64,000 nt of DNA from Gemmata massiliana (GTDB lineage: Bacteria > Planctomycetota > Planctomycetia > Gemmatales > Gemmataceae), in the NCBI GenBank assembly GCA_000531095.1, contig HG799462.1:102261-166260 (forward strand). The letters are read 5' to 3'. Each line of letters begins with the position of its first letter. Position 1 is the first letter of the stretch. Below the pieces are notes generated by a model that searched no databases, had not been told where the DNA came from, and saw nothing but the letters and a program-made list of their open reading frames with translations. A program made the position numbers and the translations under genes. This document shows positions 53,839-62,347 of the stretch, one piece after another.

Positions 53839-55287
53839 TTACGCCGGGCGCGGCTTCTCCGAGTAACCCTTGCCGGTCTTCTCGGCGACGAGTTTGTCGT
53901 ACTCCTTCTGCGTCTTCGCGGCGTCCGTGAACTCCTTGCGCGTCTCGCGGCCGGGGGTGCCGATCTTGCCCCACTGCGTGACGATGTCGGTGCCCTCGGT
54001 CCAAACTTCCCAGAACTTGTTGGACGAACCGTCCACGAACTCGAAATACCGTTTGGTCGTCGTATCCATCGTCGATCCTCCAGTTGGAGTTGGGAGAGAG
54101 GCGGGAACGGGTTTGGGTTCGGACTTGGGTTTCGGGACTTCCGCCGGTTTCTGCGGCGTTACGGCGGCGACCACGGGCACGGGAGGCACCACTGCGACGG
54201 TGGCCTTCTCGATTTTCACCGGCTCCGGAACGGGAGCGAACGTTTCTTTTTTCCGCGTGGGCGGTGCCGCGTTCGGGTAACCGTCGGGGCGCGGGCCAAC
54301 GTACACGGGGAACCGCAACGCGCCGTCGTCGGTCAACTCCTGATACTTCACGGTGATGATGCTTCCCTTCGCCGGCGGATTGTCGCGGTCCTTGTCTTTC
54401 AGGCCCGTACCGACTTTGCATTTAACGCCGGTGCTCAAGCGCACCCACAGTGCTCCCACGCGCCCGGCGTGCCGCCCCTCGCCCGGTTCGTAGTCCGTTA
54501 CGACCACTTCCATGTCGAGGAACTTTTTGACCTTCAGGATCGTTGAAGAACGCACGCGCTCGTAAAGAGAACCGGGTTTCCGGAGCATCAGCCCCTCACC
54601 ACCAAGGCCGGTAACGCGATCGAGTTCGGCCCGAACGTGGTCGTTCCCGGTGCAAGCGATGTGTTCAACCAGGGATGTGAACTGGTTCTTCCAGACGGGA
54701 GCGGCGGTGCTCAGGAACTTCACTCGGTCCTCGAACGGGCCGGATGCGTCGGGCGCGTCGAAAACGAGATACCGGAGGTCTTTCCAGCGGTCCGGTGTTC
54801 CCTGGCTTTTCGCGATATCCGTGGCGGGCTGGAACTTCTTGCGCGCGATCCACAGTTCGCCGTCGAGTGGGTGACTGGGCAACCCCGCAGTAAACCAGTC
54901 CGGGGCGTAGTAAATGTTGTACCCACGCGAGAGGAACTGTTTGCCGTCCCAGTAGGCCCGCACGCCGTCGAGTTTTTCGCTCATCCACCAGCCGGTGAGG
55001 TCTTGTTTCTCGTCCCAGGGCTCTCCTTGGAGCAACGGCAGTTCCTTCTTGTCTTCCGCGCCTTTGGGTTTGGGGGGTAGCAGCTCCCCCGCGCTCGCGA
55101 GGCGCTGTTCTTCGACCGCGTCGCCGCGGAGTTTGCGGATGTGTTTGCACGTGCGCGCGTTGCTCGGCGCGTTTTGATTGAGCCACGCGGGACAGGAACA
55201 GGAATACACGCCGCCAACGTTCTTGATCTTGTACGGGTTTTTACCGGAACCCTGCATTTCGTAGATTTGGCCGTCATTGAGGTCCAT
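53839..55287 (-). CDS. SWIM zinc finger - ATP-dependent DNA ligase - WGR fusion protein
   Basis: The 482-residue protein starts MDLNDGQIYEMQGSGKNPYK. Residues 28-50 form a SWIM-type finger (SCSCPAWLNQ, CKHI; Cys30, Cys32, Cys47, His49). The ligase core has motif I SEKLDGVRAYW with Lys105, ELWIARKKF and GEGLMLRKP, followed by an OB-like region (VVVTDYEPGEGRHAGRVGAL). A proline/lysine-rich linker (about 345-395) leads to a C-terminal WGR domain (KYFEF-type start, FWEVWTEGTDIVTQWGKIG). Each part is known, but their combination is rare and would target a ligase to nucleic acid through two binding modules. Confidence 0.88.
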   Translation of the reverse strand: MDLNDGQIYEMQGSGKNPYKIKNVGGVYSCSCPAWLNQNAPSNARTCKHIRKLRGDAVEEQRLASAGELLPPKPKGAEDKKELPLLQGEPWDEKQDLTGWWMSEKLDGVRAYWDGKQFLSRGYNIYYAPDWFTAGLPSHPLDGELWIARKKFQPATDIAKSQGTPDRWKDLRYLVFDAPDASGPFEDRVKFLSTAAPVWKNQFTSLVEHIACTGNDHVRAELDRVTGLGGEGLMLRKPGSLYERVRSSTILKVKKFLDMEVVVTDYEPGEGRHAGRVGALWVRLSTGVKCKVGTGLKDKDRDNPPAKGSIITVKYQELTDDGALRFPVYVGPRPDGYPNAAPPTRKKETFAPVPEPVKIEKATVAVVPPVPVVAAVTPQKPAEVPKPKSEPKPVPASLPTPTGGSTMDTTTKRYFEFVDGSSNKFWEVWTEGTDIVTQWGKIGTPGRETRKEFTDAAKTQKEYDKLVAEKTGKGYSEKPRPA

Positions 55288-55518
55288 AAAACACCCGCGT
55301 TGGTTTGGTGTGGTGGAAGAGAAACTAACGCCGGAAGCGGGCCGTTGCAATCGTCGTAGTCGCGTGCCCCGGATAAGTTTTCCGTCGCTGTAAGCTCGGT
55401 GTTAACTTCTGGTAGTTCTCCGCATCAAGATTCGCAGAGATCGGTTTCACATCACCTTCACGTGCCGCGGCGTCCGAGGCGTTGAATACACGTTCGCGGC
55501 GGAATTCGGGAGCACGTC

Positions 55519-56277
55519 ATGGCACGGTTCAGCGGTAAGGTCGCACTCGTGACCGGTGGGACGAGCGGGATCGGTCGGGCGACTGCTGTTGCGTTCGCCA
55601 AAGAAGGCGCGCAGGTTGTGGTCTCAGGGCGGCGCGAAAAAGAGGGTTTGGCGGTTATCGAGGAGATCAAAGCGACCGGGGGAACGGCAATTTTTGTTCA
55701 AGCCGATGTCGCGAAAGAAGCGGACGTGAAGCGACTGGTCGAAGAAACGGCCGCGAAGTTCGGCCGGCTCGATGTCGCGTTCAATAACGCCGGGGTCGAA
55801 TCCGTGGGGCCGGTTACGGAAGTCACGGAAGCCGAATACCGGCGCGTGTTTGACATCAACGTGTGGGGCGTCCTCGCCAGTATGAAGTATGAAATTCCAG
55901 TAATGTTAAAGACCGGCGACGGGACGATCATCAACACGTCGAGCGTCGGGGGGCACATCGGTATGAGCGGCGTGTCCGTGTACATCGCGACCAAGCACGC
56001 GGTCGAAGGGATCACGAAGTCGACGGCGCTGGAGTACGCGAAACAGGGCATCCGCGTGAGCGCTGTGGCCCCGGCCGCGATCGTGACGGAGATGATCGAT
56101 CGGTTCGTCGGCGGAGAGCACAGCGAACAGGGGAAGGCACTCGCCTCAATGCACCCGGTTGGGCGGATGGGGCGCGGGGAAGAAGTGGCCGCGGCCGTGC
56201 TCTACCTCGCGAGCGACGAAGCGAAGTTCACCACCGGCATCTCGCTCCCGGTGGACGGCGGGTTCCTGGCTCAGTAA
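55519..56277 (+). CDS. SDR-family oxidoreductase
   Basis: The 252-residue enzyme has TGGTSGIGRATAVAF as the nucleotide-binding motif, NNAGVES, the catalytic Ser in INTSSVGGHI, Tyr and Lys in VYIATKHAVEG, and a standard C-terminus (FTTGISLPVDGGFLAQ). It is a classical glucose-1-dehydrogenase/3-oxoacyl reductase-like SDR. It begins a co-directional run of four redox genes with gaps of 42, 21 and 156 bp. Confidence 0.88.
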   Translation: MARFSGKVALVTGGTSGIGRATAVAFAKEGAQVVVSGRREKEGLAVIEEIKATGGTAIFVQADVAKEADVKRLVEETAAKFGRLDVAFNNAGVESVGPVTEVTEAEYRRVFDINVWGVLASMKYEIPVMLKTGDGTIINTSSVGGHIGMSGVSVYIATKHAVEGITKSTALEYAKQGIRVSAVAPAAIVTEMIDRFVGGEHSEQGKALASMHPVGRMGRGEEVAAAVLYLASDEAKFTTGISLPVDGGFLAQ

Positions 56278-56319
56278 CCCAATCGCACCTCTCCCCTCAC
56301 GTCATTCAGGAGCGCTGTC

Positions 56320-56898
56320 ATGGCAACGGTCGCGATCGTTTACTTCTCCGCTCAGGGACACACGCACCAGCTCGCCGAGGCCGTCGCCGAAGGCGCGCAT
56401 GGGGTGAGTGGCACGACCGTTGAACTGGTCCGGCTCGTCGGTGCGGACATCGTCGAGGGCCGGTGGAAGAATCCCTCCGTGCTGGCGAAACTGGCCGCGG
56501 CCGACGCGATCGTGTTCGGCACTCCGACCTACATGGGCGGGTACGCGGCACAGTTCAAGGCGTTCATCGACACTTGCAGCGAAGTGTGGATGGCCCAGGG
56601 ATGGAAGGACAAGCTCGCGGCCGCATTCACGCACTCGCAGAACCTGAGCGGGGACAAACAGAGCACGCTCATCGGGTTGTGGGTGAACGCGATGCAGCAC
56701 AGCATGATTTGGGTCAGCCCCGGTATCAAAGTCGAGGGGTTCGACGCGGACAAGTTGAACCGGCTGGCCGGGTACGGCGGGGTGATGGCGCAGACGGCGT
56801 GGGGCCAGGAGAAGGTGAACGAAGGCGACCGCAAGACGGCCGTGCTTTTGGGCCAGCGCGTCGCCGAAACCGCTGTTCGTTGGGTGAAGGGCAAGTAA
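56320..56898 (+). CDS. Flavodoxin-like NAD(P)H:quinone oxidoreductase (WrbA-like)
   Basis: The 192-residue protein opens MATVAIVYFSAQGHTHQLAE, the FMN phosphate loop of flavodoxin-type proteins. It continues with FGTPTYMGGYAAQFKAFID and FTHSQNLSGDKQSTLIGLWV. It belongs near WrbA/NfnB-type FMN oxidoreductases. It should move two electrons to quinones and is part of the redox operon. Confidence 0.88.
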   Translation: MATVAIVYFSAQGHTHQLAEAVAEGAHGVSGTTVELVRLVGADIVEGRWKNPSVLAKLAAADAIVFGTPTYMGGYAAQFKAFIDTCSEVWMAQGWKDKLAAAFTHSQNLSGDKQSTLIGLWVNAMQHSMIWVSPGIKVEGFDADKLNRLAGYGGVMAQTAWGQEKVNEGDRKTAVLLGQRVAETAVRWVKGK

Positions 56899-56919
56899 CC
56901 ACTTTCACGGAGCGAGCCA

Positions 56920-57936
56920 ATGTCGATTCGCGCGTTCGCGGCGCAACAGCCGAAGGGTGAGTTGAAGGCGTTCGAGTACGATCCCGGGGCGCTCGGCGAC
57001 GAGCAGGTGGAGATCGCCGTTTCGCACTGCGGGATCTGCCACTCGGACCTGTCGATGCTCGACAACGATTGGGGGATGAGCGCGTACCCGCTGGTCGCGG
57101 GGCACGAGGTGGTCGGCACCGTGACCGCGGTCGGTTCGCGCGTCGCAACCGTGAAACCGGGCGCGCGCGTCGGCCTGGGCTGGTACTCGCAGAGCTGTAT
57201 GCGCTGCCGACAGTGCATGAGCGGCGACCACAACCTCTGCCCGACCGCAGAGCAAACGATCGTCGGGCGCCACGGCGGATTCGCGAACAAGGTGCGCGCG
57301 CACTGGGCCTGGGCGACTCCTCTACCGGAGGGGATCGACCCGGTGAAGGCCGGTCCGCTGTTTTGTGGCGGGCTGACGGTGTTCAACCCGCTCGTGCAGT
57401 TCGACGTGCGCCCCACGCACCGCGTCGGGATCGTCGGGATCGGCGGGTTGGGCCACATGGCGGTGCAGTTCGCGAACAAGTGGGGCTGTGAAGTGGTCGC
57501 GTTCTCGTCCTCGGCCGGGAAGACCGACGAGGCGAAGCGGCTCGGCGCGCACCACGTCGTCAACTCCAAAGACGATGCGGCCATGCAGAAGATCGCGGGT
57601 ACGCTCGACCTGATCCTCGTGACCGTGAACGTGCCGCTGAACTGGCCGGCGTATATCGCGGCACTCGCGCCGAAGGGTCGGCTGCACTTCGTGGGGGCCG
57701 TGCTCGAGCCGATCGCGGTTCCGGCGATGGCGATGATTATGCCGCAAAAATCGCTTTCCGGGTCGCCGCTCGGCAGCCCGGTCACAACGGCAGACATGCT
57801 CGCGTTCTGCGCCCGGCACAAGATCGAGCCGGTCACGGAAACGTTCCCGCTCACGAAAGTAAACGAGGCGCTCGCTCACGTGCGCGCCGGCAAAGCGCGA
57901 TACCGCGTCGTGTTGGAAAACGACCTGAAGGTGTAG
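56920..57936 (+). CDS. NAD(P)-dependent zinc alcohol dehydrogenase (CAD/YahK type)
   Basis: The 338-residue enzyme has the catalytic zinc site SHCGICHSDLSMLDNDWGMS with GHEVVGTVTA, the structural zinc loop with CMRCRQCMSGDHNLC, and the NADPH motif IVGIGGLGHMAVQFA. This is the cinnamyl-alcohol-dehydrogenase/YahK branch that reduces aldehydes. It lies 21 bp after the flavodoxin-like gene. A hairpin follows about 37 bp past its stop. Confidence 0.9.
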   Translation: MSIRAFAAQQPKGELKAFEYDPGALGDEQVEIAVSHCGICHSDLSMLDNDWGMSAYPLVAGHEVVGTVTAVGSRVATVKPGARVGLGWYSQSCMRCRQCMSGDHNLCPTAEQTIVGRHGGFANKVRAHWAWATPLPEGIDPVKAGPLFCGGLTVFNPLVQFDVRPTHRVGIVGIGGLGHMAVQFANKWGCEVVAFSSSAGKTDEAKRLGAHHVVNSKDDAAMQKIAGTLDLILVTVNVPLNWPAYIAALAPKGRLHFVGAVLEPIAVPAMAMIMPQKSLSGSPLGSPVTTADMLAFCARHKIEPVTETFPLTKVNEALAHVRAGKARYRVVLENDLKV

Positions 57937-57972
57937 CGACTGAAGGCCCTTTCTCTTCTTCCCCAAAGGCCG

Positions 57973-58004
57973 GGCGTCGTCGTGAAAGAAGTCACCACGA
58001 CGCC
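57973..58004 (+). terminator. Hairpin after the alcohol dehydrogenase gene
   Basis: ggcgtcgtcgtg and caccacgacgcc pair with one mismatch around an eight-base loop and are followed by tgttgtacttt. It may attenuate transcription into the nitroreductase gene. Confidence 0.6.
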
Positions 58005-58092
58005 TGTTGTACTTTGTGCTGCTCCCTTCTCTGTTTAACAAGAGAACCGGGCCGAGGTTCGGCCCCGGGTGCTCACTTTATCTGGAGGTTTC

Positions 58093-58737
58093 ATGCCCGT
58101 TCCGCCCGAAACCGTCTTGACGCAACTCGGCTGGCGCTACGCCACCAAGAAGTTCGACCCCACGAAGAAGATCGCCCCCGAGTTGTGGGCGCAGCTCGAA
58201 CAGGCGCCTGTGCTGGCGCCGTCGTCCTACGGGCTACAACCGTGGAAATTCGTTGTGGTTACGGACCCGGGCGTGCGGGCGCAACTGCACGCGGTGTCGT
58301 ACAACCAGGCGCAAATCCTGGACGCCTCGCACCTCGTGGTGTTCGCCGCGAAGAACCCGCCCACCGCGTCCGACATTGAGGCCTACGTCGCCCGAACCGC
58401 GCACGTGCGCGGAGTCACGGTCGAGAGCCTCGATGGATTCAAGCAAATGATGCTCGGCTCGCTCTCGCGGATGGACGCGGGGCAGGCCCACCGCTGGGCC
58501 GCGCGCCAGGCGTACATCGCCCTGGGCGTGTTCATCGCCGCGGCTGCGCTGGTCGGTGTAGATGCGTGTCCGATGGAGGGGTTCCAAACCGACAAGTACG
58601 ACGAGATTCTCGGGCTGAAGGAGAAGGGACTGGCGTCGGTGGTGATCGCGACCGCGGGCTACCGGTCACCGGAAGACAAGCACGCGAGCAACGCTAAGGT
58701 GCGGTTTTCGGTAGACGACGCGATCATTCGCATCTGA
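58093..58737 (+). CDS. Nitroreductase-family FMN enzyme
   Basis: GGAGG lies just before the ATG at 58093. The 214-residue protein reads WRYATKKFDPTKKIAPELWA, then LAPSSYGLQPWKFVVVTD, the FMN-binding signature of NfsB/YdjA nitroreductases, and ends with VVIATAGYRSPEDKHASNAK. It would reduce nitroaromatics or quinones with NAD(P)H. It completes the redox gene set started by the SDR gene. Confidence 0.9.
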   Translation: MPVPPETVLTQLGWRYATKKFDPTKKIAPELWAQLEQAPVLAPSSYGLQPWKFVVVTDPGVRAQLHAVSYNQAQILDASHLVVFAAKNPPTASDIEAYVARTAHVRGVTVESLDGFKQMMLGSLSRMDAGQAHRWAARQAYIALGVFIAAAALVGVDACPMEGFQTDKYDEILGLKEKGLASVVIATAGYRSPEDKHASNAKVRFSVDDAIIRI

Positions 58738-58808
58738 CCTGGGCTTCCACTGAAGCTGTAAGTACGCTCCCTGATTCGCCTCTGCCAGTTCGTTACTCGG
58801 AGTCAGGA

Positions 58809-60212
58809 ATGACCAAGTTGATTGCGACTTGTGTGCTGACACTTACCCTCGCCCCCGCGCTCACTGCTGCCGACTGGACGCAGTTTCGCGGGCCGGCGGG
58901 AACGGGTGTGGCCGACGATCAAAAGCCGCCGGTTAAGTTCGGGTTGAAAGAAAATCTCGCGTGGAAAGTCGCGGTTCCGCCGGGCGCTTCGTCGCCGATC
59001 GTGGTCGGCGACAAAATTGTGCTGACCGCGTTCGAGAACAACAAACTCTTCACCATCTGCTACTCCTGTGCGGATGGTAAGGAACTGTGGCGCAAGGAAG
59101 CGAAAGCCAAGAAAATCGAATCGTTTCACCCGACAGAAGGCAGCCCGGCCGCGTCCACTCCCGTGAGCGACGGGAAAACGGTCGTGAGTTATTTCGGCTC
59201 GTGCGGGCTGGTGTGCTACGACCTCGACGGGAACGAGCAGTGGAAGTTCGAGTTGCCGACGGCGGTGACGAACAACGAGTTCGGGACCGGGACGTCCCCG
59301 GTCGTCGTGGACGGCACCGTGGTACTCGCGCGCGACCTGTCGAAGGACTCGGCCGTGTACGCAATCGACCTCGCGACCGGTTCGCAGAAGTGGAAGGCCG
59401 AGCGCAAGCAAAAGACCGCGTACAGCTCGCCGGTCGTGTGGGACGACGGTGGCACGAAGGTGCTGATCGTTCCCGGTATGGCGTCTCTCACCGGGTACGA
59501 CCTGCAATCGGGTAAGGAGCTGTGGGTCGTCAACAAGATGTCGTCGGTCGCGTGTACCACGCCGGTGGTGTTCAAGGACACGCTGGTGTACTCGGGGTGG
59601 GCACCCGGGGGCTCGGACTTCAAACTTCCCACGTTCGACGAGATCTTGAAGCAAGCCGGAGACGACAAGCTCGGCTACCTCACGAAAGACGGGGCCGCAA
59701 AAACGCCGTTCGGGAACTTCTTCGATAACAACGATCCGAACAAAGACGGCAAAATCACTCGCGAAGAGTGGGCCGAGAACATGAAAGTGCTCGAAGGTGG
59801 CGAGAACCGCGCGGTCGCGCTGAAGCGAGGCGGAAAGGGCGAGATCGCGTGGTCGTACACCAAGAACCTCCCCTACGTTCCCAGCCCCGTCGTGTACCGC
59901 GACCGGATGTACCTGCTTAAAGACGGCCCACTGATGACGTGCCTTGATGCGAAAACCGGAAAGCCCGTGTACGAGGCCGAGCGCGTGAAAGCGGGTGCCC
60001 GATACTACGCCTCACCGGTCGCGGCGAACGGGCACATCTACATCGCGTCCTTGGAGGGTACGGTAGCCGTGATCGTTGCGGGCGAGGACGCCCCAGACGT
60101 CGTGTACTCGGTGAAGTTACCAGAGCCGGTGCGCGCGACGCCGGCCATCGCCCACAACACGCTCTACGTGCGCAGTGATAAGTTCCTCTATGCTTTCACC
60201 GAGAAAAAATAG
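58809..60212 (+). CDS. Exported PQQ-type beta-propeller protein with an EF-hand
   Basis: The 467-residue protein has a signal peptide (IATCVLTLTLAPALTAADWT) and repeated propeller blades with WQFRGP-like starts (WTQFRGPAGTGVADDQKPP), GKELWRKEAKAKK and AYSSPVVWDDGG. Between blades, near residues 308-325, lies an EF-hand loop (NNDPNKDGKITREEWAENMK) that should bind calcium. It belongs to the planctomycete quinoprotein/PQQ-like exported proteins. No dehydrogenase motif is seen, so a structural or protein-protein role is possible. Confidence 0.85.
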   Translation: MTKLIATCVLTLTLAPALTAADWTQFRGPAGTGVADDQKPPVKFGLKENLAWKVAVPPGASSPIVVGDKIVLTAFENNKLFTICYSCADGKELWRKEAKAKKIESFHPTEGSPAASTPVSDGKTVVSYFGSCGLVCYDLDGNEQWKFELPTAVTNNEFGTGTSPVVVDGTVVLARDLSKDSAVYAIDLATGSQKWKAERKQKTAYSSPVVWDDGGTKVLIVPGMASLTGYDLQSGKELWVVNKMSSVACTTPVVFKDTLVYSGWAPGGSDFKLPTFDEILKQAGDDKLGYLTKDGAAKTPFGNFFDNNDPNKDGKITREEWAENMKVLEGGENRAVALKRGGKGEIAWSYTKNLPYVPSPVVYRDRMYLLKDGPLMTCLDAKTGKPVYEAERVKAGARYYASPVAANGHIYIASLEGTVAVIVAGEDAPDVVYSVKLPEPVRATPAIAHNTLYVRSDKFLYAFTEKK

Positions 60213-60227
60213 ATCGTAAGTTCGGTG

Positions 60228-60277
60228 AAACGCGAGCGGCCCGCGGAGATTGATGTCTCCGCGGGCCGCTCGCGTTT
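60228..60277. terminator. 22-bp perfect-stem bidirectional terminator
   Basis: aaacgcgagcggcccgcgga (60228-60247) extended by two bases pairs perfectly with 60256-60277 around a six-base loop. It lies between two convergent genes and is the strongest hairpin in the window. Confidence 0.85.
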
Positions 60278-60281
60278 GAGG

Positions 60282-60962
60282 TCACTGGTATGGCGTCGGG
60301 TCTGGTACGCCGGCCTCGGCGAAGCCCTTCTTTCGCAACGAGCACGAGTCACACCGGCCACACGCCTTACCGGTCGCATCAGGATCGTAGCAACTCAGAG
60401 TTTGCGAGTAGTCCACACCAAGTTTCACCCCCTCGCGAATGATCTCCGCCTTCGTCATCTTGAGGAGCGGCGAGTGAACGCGGAACTTACCCGCGCCTTC
60501 CGTACCGGCTTTCGTCGCGAGGTTCGCGAGGCTCTCGAACGCGCTCAGGAACTCGGGGCGGCAGTCGGGGTAGCCACTGTAATCCAGAACGTTGGCGCCA
60601 ATGAAGATGTCGAACGCACCCACCACTTCGGCCAAGCCGAGCGCGACCCCAAGTAGGATCGTGTTGCGAGCGGGGACGTAAGTTATTGGGACGCCGTGGG
60701 TCATGTCATCCGTGGAGCGGTCCTTCGGTACTGCGATGTCCGCCGTGAGTGCCGAGCCGCCGATTTGTCGCAGATCGAGTTTTACCACGCGGTGGTCGAC
60801 CACACCGAGTGCCTTCGCCACAGTCGCGGCCCGGTCGAGTTCGACGCGGTGGCGCTGGCCATAATCAACCGCCAGTGTGTGACACTCGAACCCCTGGCTC
60901 CGCGCGACCGCGAGCGCCGTAGTGCTATCCAGCCCGCCGCTGAGAAGAACGACCGCTTTCAT
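60282..60962 (-). CDS. queC: 7-cyano-7-deazaguanine synthase
   Basis: The 226-residue protein begins [20 protein letters not shown] with the PP-loop SGGLDS and has [14 protein letters not shown], and the zinc cysteines in [17 protein letters not shown]. QueC turns 7-carboxy-7-deazaguanine into preQ0 with ATP and ammonia. It is divergent from queF, so the two central preQ0 and preQ1 steps are side by side; queD and queE are not in the window. Confidence 0.95.
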   Translation of the reverse strand: MKAVVLLSGGLDSTTALAVARSQGFECHTLAVDYGQRHRVELDRAATVAKALGVVDHRVVKLDLRQIGGSALTADIAVPKDRSTDDMTHGVPITYVPARNTILLGVALGLAEVVGAFDIFIGANVLDYSGYPDCRPEFLSAFESLANLATKAGTEGAGKFRVHSPLLKMTKAEIIREGVKLGVDYSQTLSCYDPDATGKACGRCDSCSLRKKGFAEAGVPDPTPYQ

Positions 60963-61072
60963 TTACACTCCAATCGAGCTAGTTACTCGCCTCACCGCTG
61001 TTGCGGCGAAACGAGGTGGAACCGCCCGCGCGCTTCATCTATCAAGATAGGTACCCTACGAGATGCACCACA

Positions 61073-61450
61073 ATGGAACTGACCGAAACCCCGTCCGTTG
61101 AGCAATTGGAAACGTTCCCGAACCCGCGCCCGGGGCGGGAGTTTTCGATCGAGATCGTGTGCCCGGAGTTCACGAGCGTGTGCCCGAAGACCGGCCAGCC
61201 GGACTTCGGCACGATCACGTTCACGTACACGCCTGGCGATACGTGTGTCGAACTGAAGTCGCTGAAGCTGTATCTCCAGCGGTTCCGCAACCAGGGGATC
61301 TTCTACGAACAGGTGACGAACCGCCTGCTCGACGATTTCGTGGCCGCGTGCAAGCCGGTGCGGTGCAAGGTGGTGTCAGTGTGGACGCCGCGCGGTGGAA
61401 TCACCACGACTGTGACCTGCGTGCATGAAGCGAACGAACGACCGGCGTAA
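61073..61450 (+). CDS. queF: NADPH-dependent 7-cyano-7-deazaguanine reductase
   Basis: The 125-residue protein has CPEFTSVCPKTGQPDFGTIT with the catalytic Cys and the QueF motif, ELKSLKLYLQRFRNQGIFYE and CKVVSVWTPRGGI. It is the short, type I QueF that reduces the nitrile of preQ0 to the amine of preQ1. I chose the ATG at 61073; the frame from 61001 has no similarity. It is divergent from queC with 110 bp between. Confidence 0.93.
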   Translation: MELTETPSVEQLETFPNPRPGREFSIEIVCPEFTSVCPKTGQPDFGTITFTYTPGDTCVELKSLKLYLQRFRNQGIFYEQVTNRLLDDFVAACKPVRCKVVSVWTPRGGITTTVTCVHEANERPA

Positions 61451-61452
61451 AT

Positions 61453-61497
61453 CGGCTGGTGAGCACACAGCAGAACGCTGCACACGTTCACCAGCCG
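61453..61497. terminator. Hairpin between queF and the BON-domain gene
   Basis: cggctggtga (61453-61462) pairs exactly with tcaccagccg (61488-61497) around 25 bases, right after the queF stop. It is probably used by queF, and by the convergent gene. Confidence 0.6.
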
Positions 61498-61529
61498 GCT
61501 CGCGCCGGTCGTTCATAGAGCCGTCTGAG

Positions 61530-61751
61530 TTACTCGACGACGATCGCGTTTTCGAGGCGTGCGTGCGGGAGGGCTTCGCGTGCCCCCTGTTGAGCGAGCT
61601 GTTTCACGTGGTACGAACTGGCCCGGCCACGAAGCACCACGCGGTCGCCGCCCGTGGCGATTTCGACTTCGAGATTTTGCACTCGGCGGCTCGTCCGATC
61701 GGCCACTCGCTGTGTAACAAGCTCAGGTAATGACATAAGGTTTGTGCTCAT
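61530..61751 (-). CDS. Small BON-domain-like protein
   Basis: The 73-residue protein reads VQNLEVEIATGGDRVVLRGR and ASSYHVKQLAQQGAREALPH, ending LENAIVVE. It shows the two-stranded helix pattern of a short BON domain with the frequent planctomycete SYYVKQLAQ sequence. It has no signal peptide. Such small single BON proteins are common in planctomycetes; function is unknown. A start at 61736 (second Met) is also possible. Confidence 0.75.
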   Translation of the reverse strand: MSTNLMSLPELVTQRVADRTSRRVQNLEVEIATGGDRVVLRGRASSYHVKQLAQQGAREALPHARLENAIVVE

Positions 61752-61857
61752 CTGCCCGGTGTGCCTTCTCGCGTTGCCTAAAGGTCAAGCAATAATGCTT
61801 GATTACTATTCTTAACAGGCCCCGCCAGAGGCATTTTCCCCAGGTTATGGAATTTAG

Positions 61858-62304
61858 ATGCAAACCGCAGTCCAGAAATCTGTTTCCGATTCGCAATATG
61901 TTGCCGATTCGCAACTTCTGAACTTGCGCGGTTTTCGCCCTCTTTTTGCTGACGAATTACGCACACAGGTGGCCAACGGTGCCCGGTGCGTGCGATTCGA
62001 GTACTGTTTCTCGTTCCTGTTTGTGACCATCCGCCGTCAGTCCGAAGTCTTCCTCACAAAATCCTGGCAACAACGGTACTTATGGGGCCTCTGGTACAGC
62101 GTTCTGGCTCTTTTACTCGGGCCGTGGGGCGTCCCGTGGGGTCTATTTTGGACCCTTTGGGCCGTTTGGGTGAACACGACCGGCGGCGCAGAATGTACGG
62201 CGAGCGTCCTGACTGCGCTAGAAACGTCTAGTACAGAATCGACGGATGCGCAAATCAATTCTCGCACTAAAGAAGTTCCCCCATCACCACCGGCTTACAA
62301 TTAG
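61858..62304 (+). CDS. Hypothetical protein with one hydrophobic hairpin
   Basis: The 148-residue protein has a Ser-rich N-terminus, the segment RCVRFEYCFSFLFVTIRRQS, a strongly hydrophobic tryptophan-rich pair (RYLWGLWYSVLALLLGPWGV, PWGLFWTLWAVWVNTTGG) and a Ser/Thr-rich end. It looks like a membrane protein of a small family I cannot name. There is no clear ribosome binding site, and it may be translated at a low level. It overlaps the longer frame of the next gene but not its preferred start. Confidence 0.55.
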   Translation: MQTAVQKSVSDSQYVADSQLLNLRGFRPLFADELRTQVANGARCVRFEYCFSFLFVTIRRQSEVFLTKSWQQRYLWGLWYSVLALLLGPWGVPWGLFWTLWAVWVNTTGGAECTASVLTALETSSTESTDAQINSRTKEVPPSPPAYN

Positions 62305-62347
62305 CTCCGGTCACCGTTCCGCACTGCGCCGACGAGGAGGGACGCTT

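Noticed and set aside
60963..61072. preQ1 riboswitch in front of queF
   Set aside because: I saw short hairpins but could not fit the conserved aptamer core and pseudoknot with confidence.
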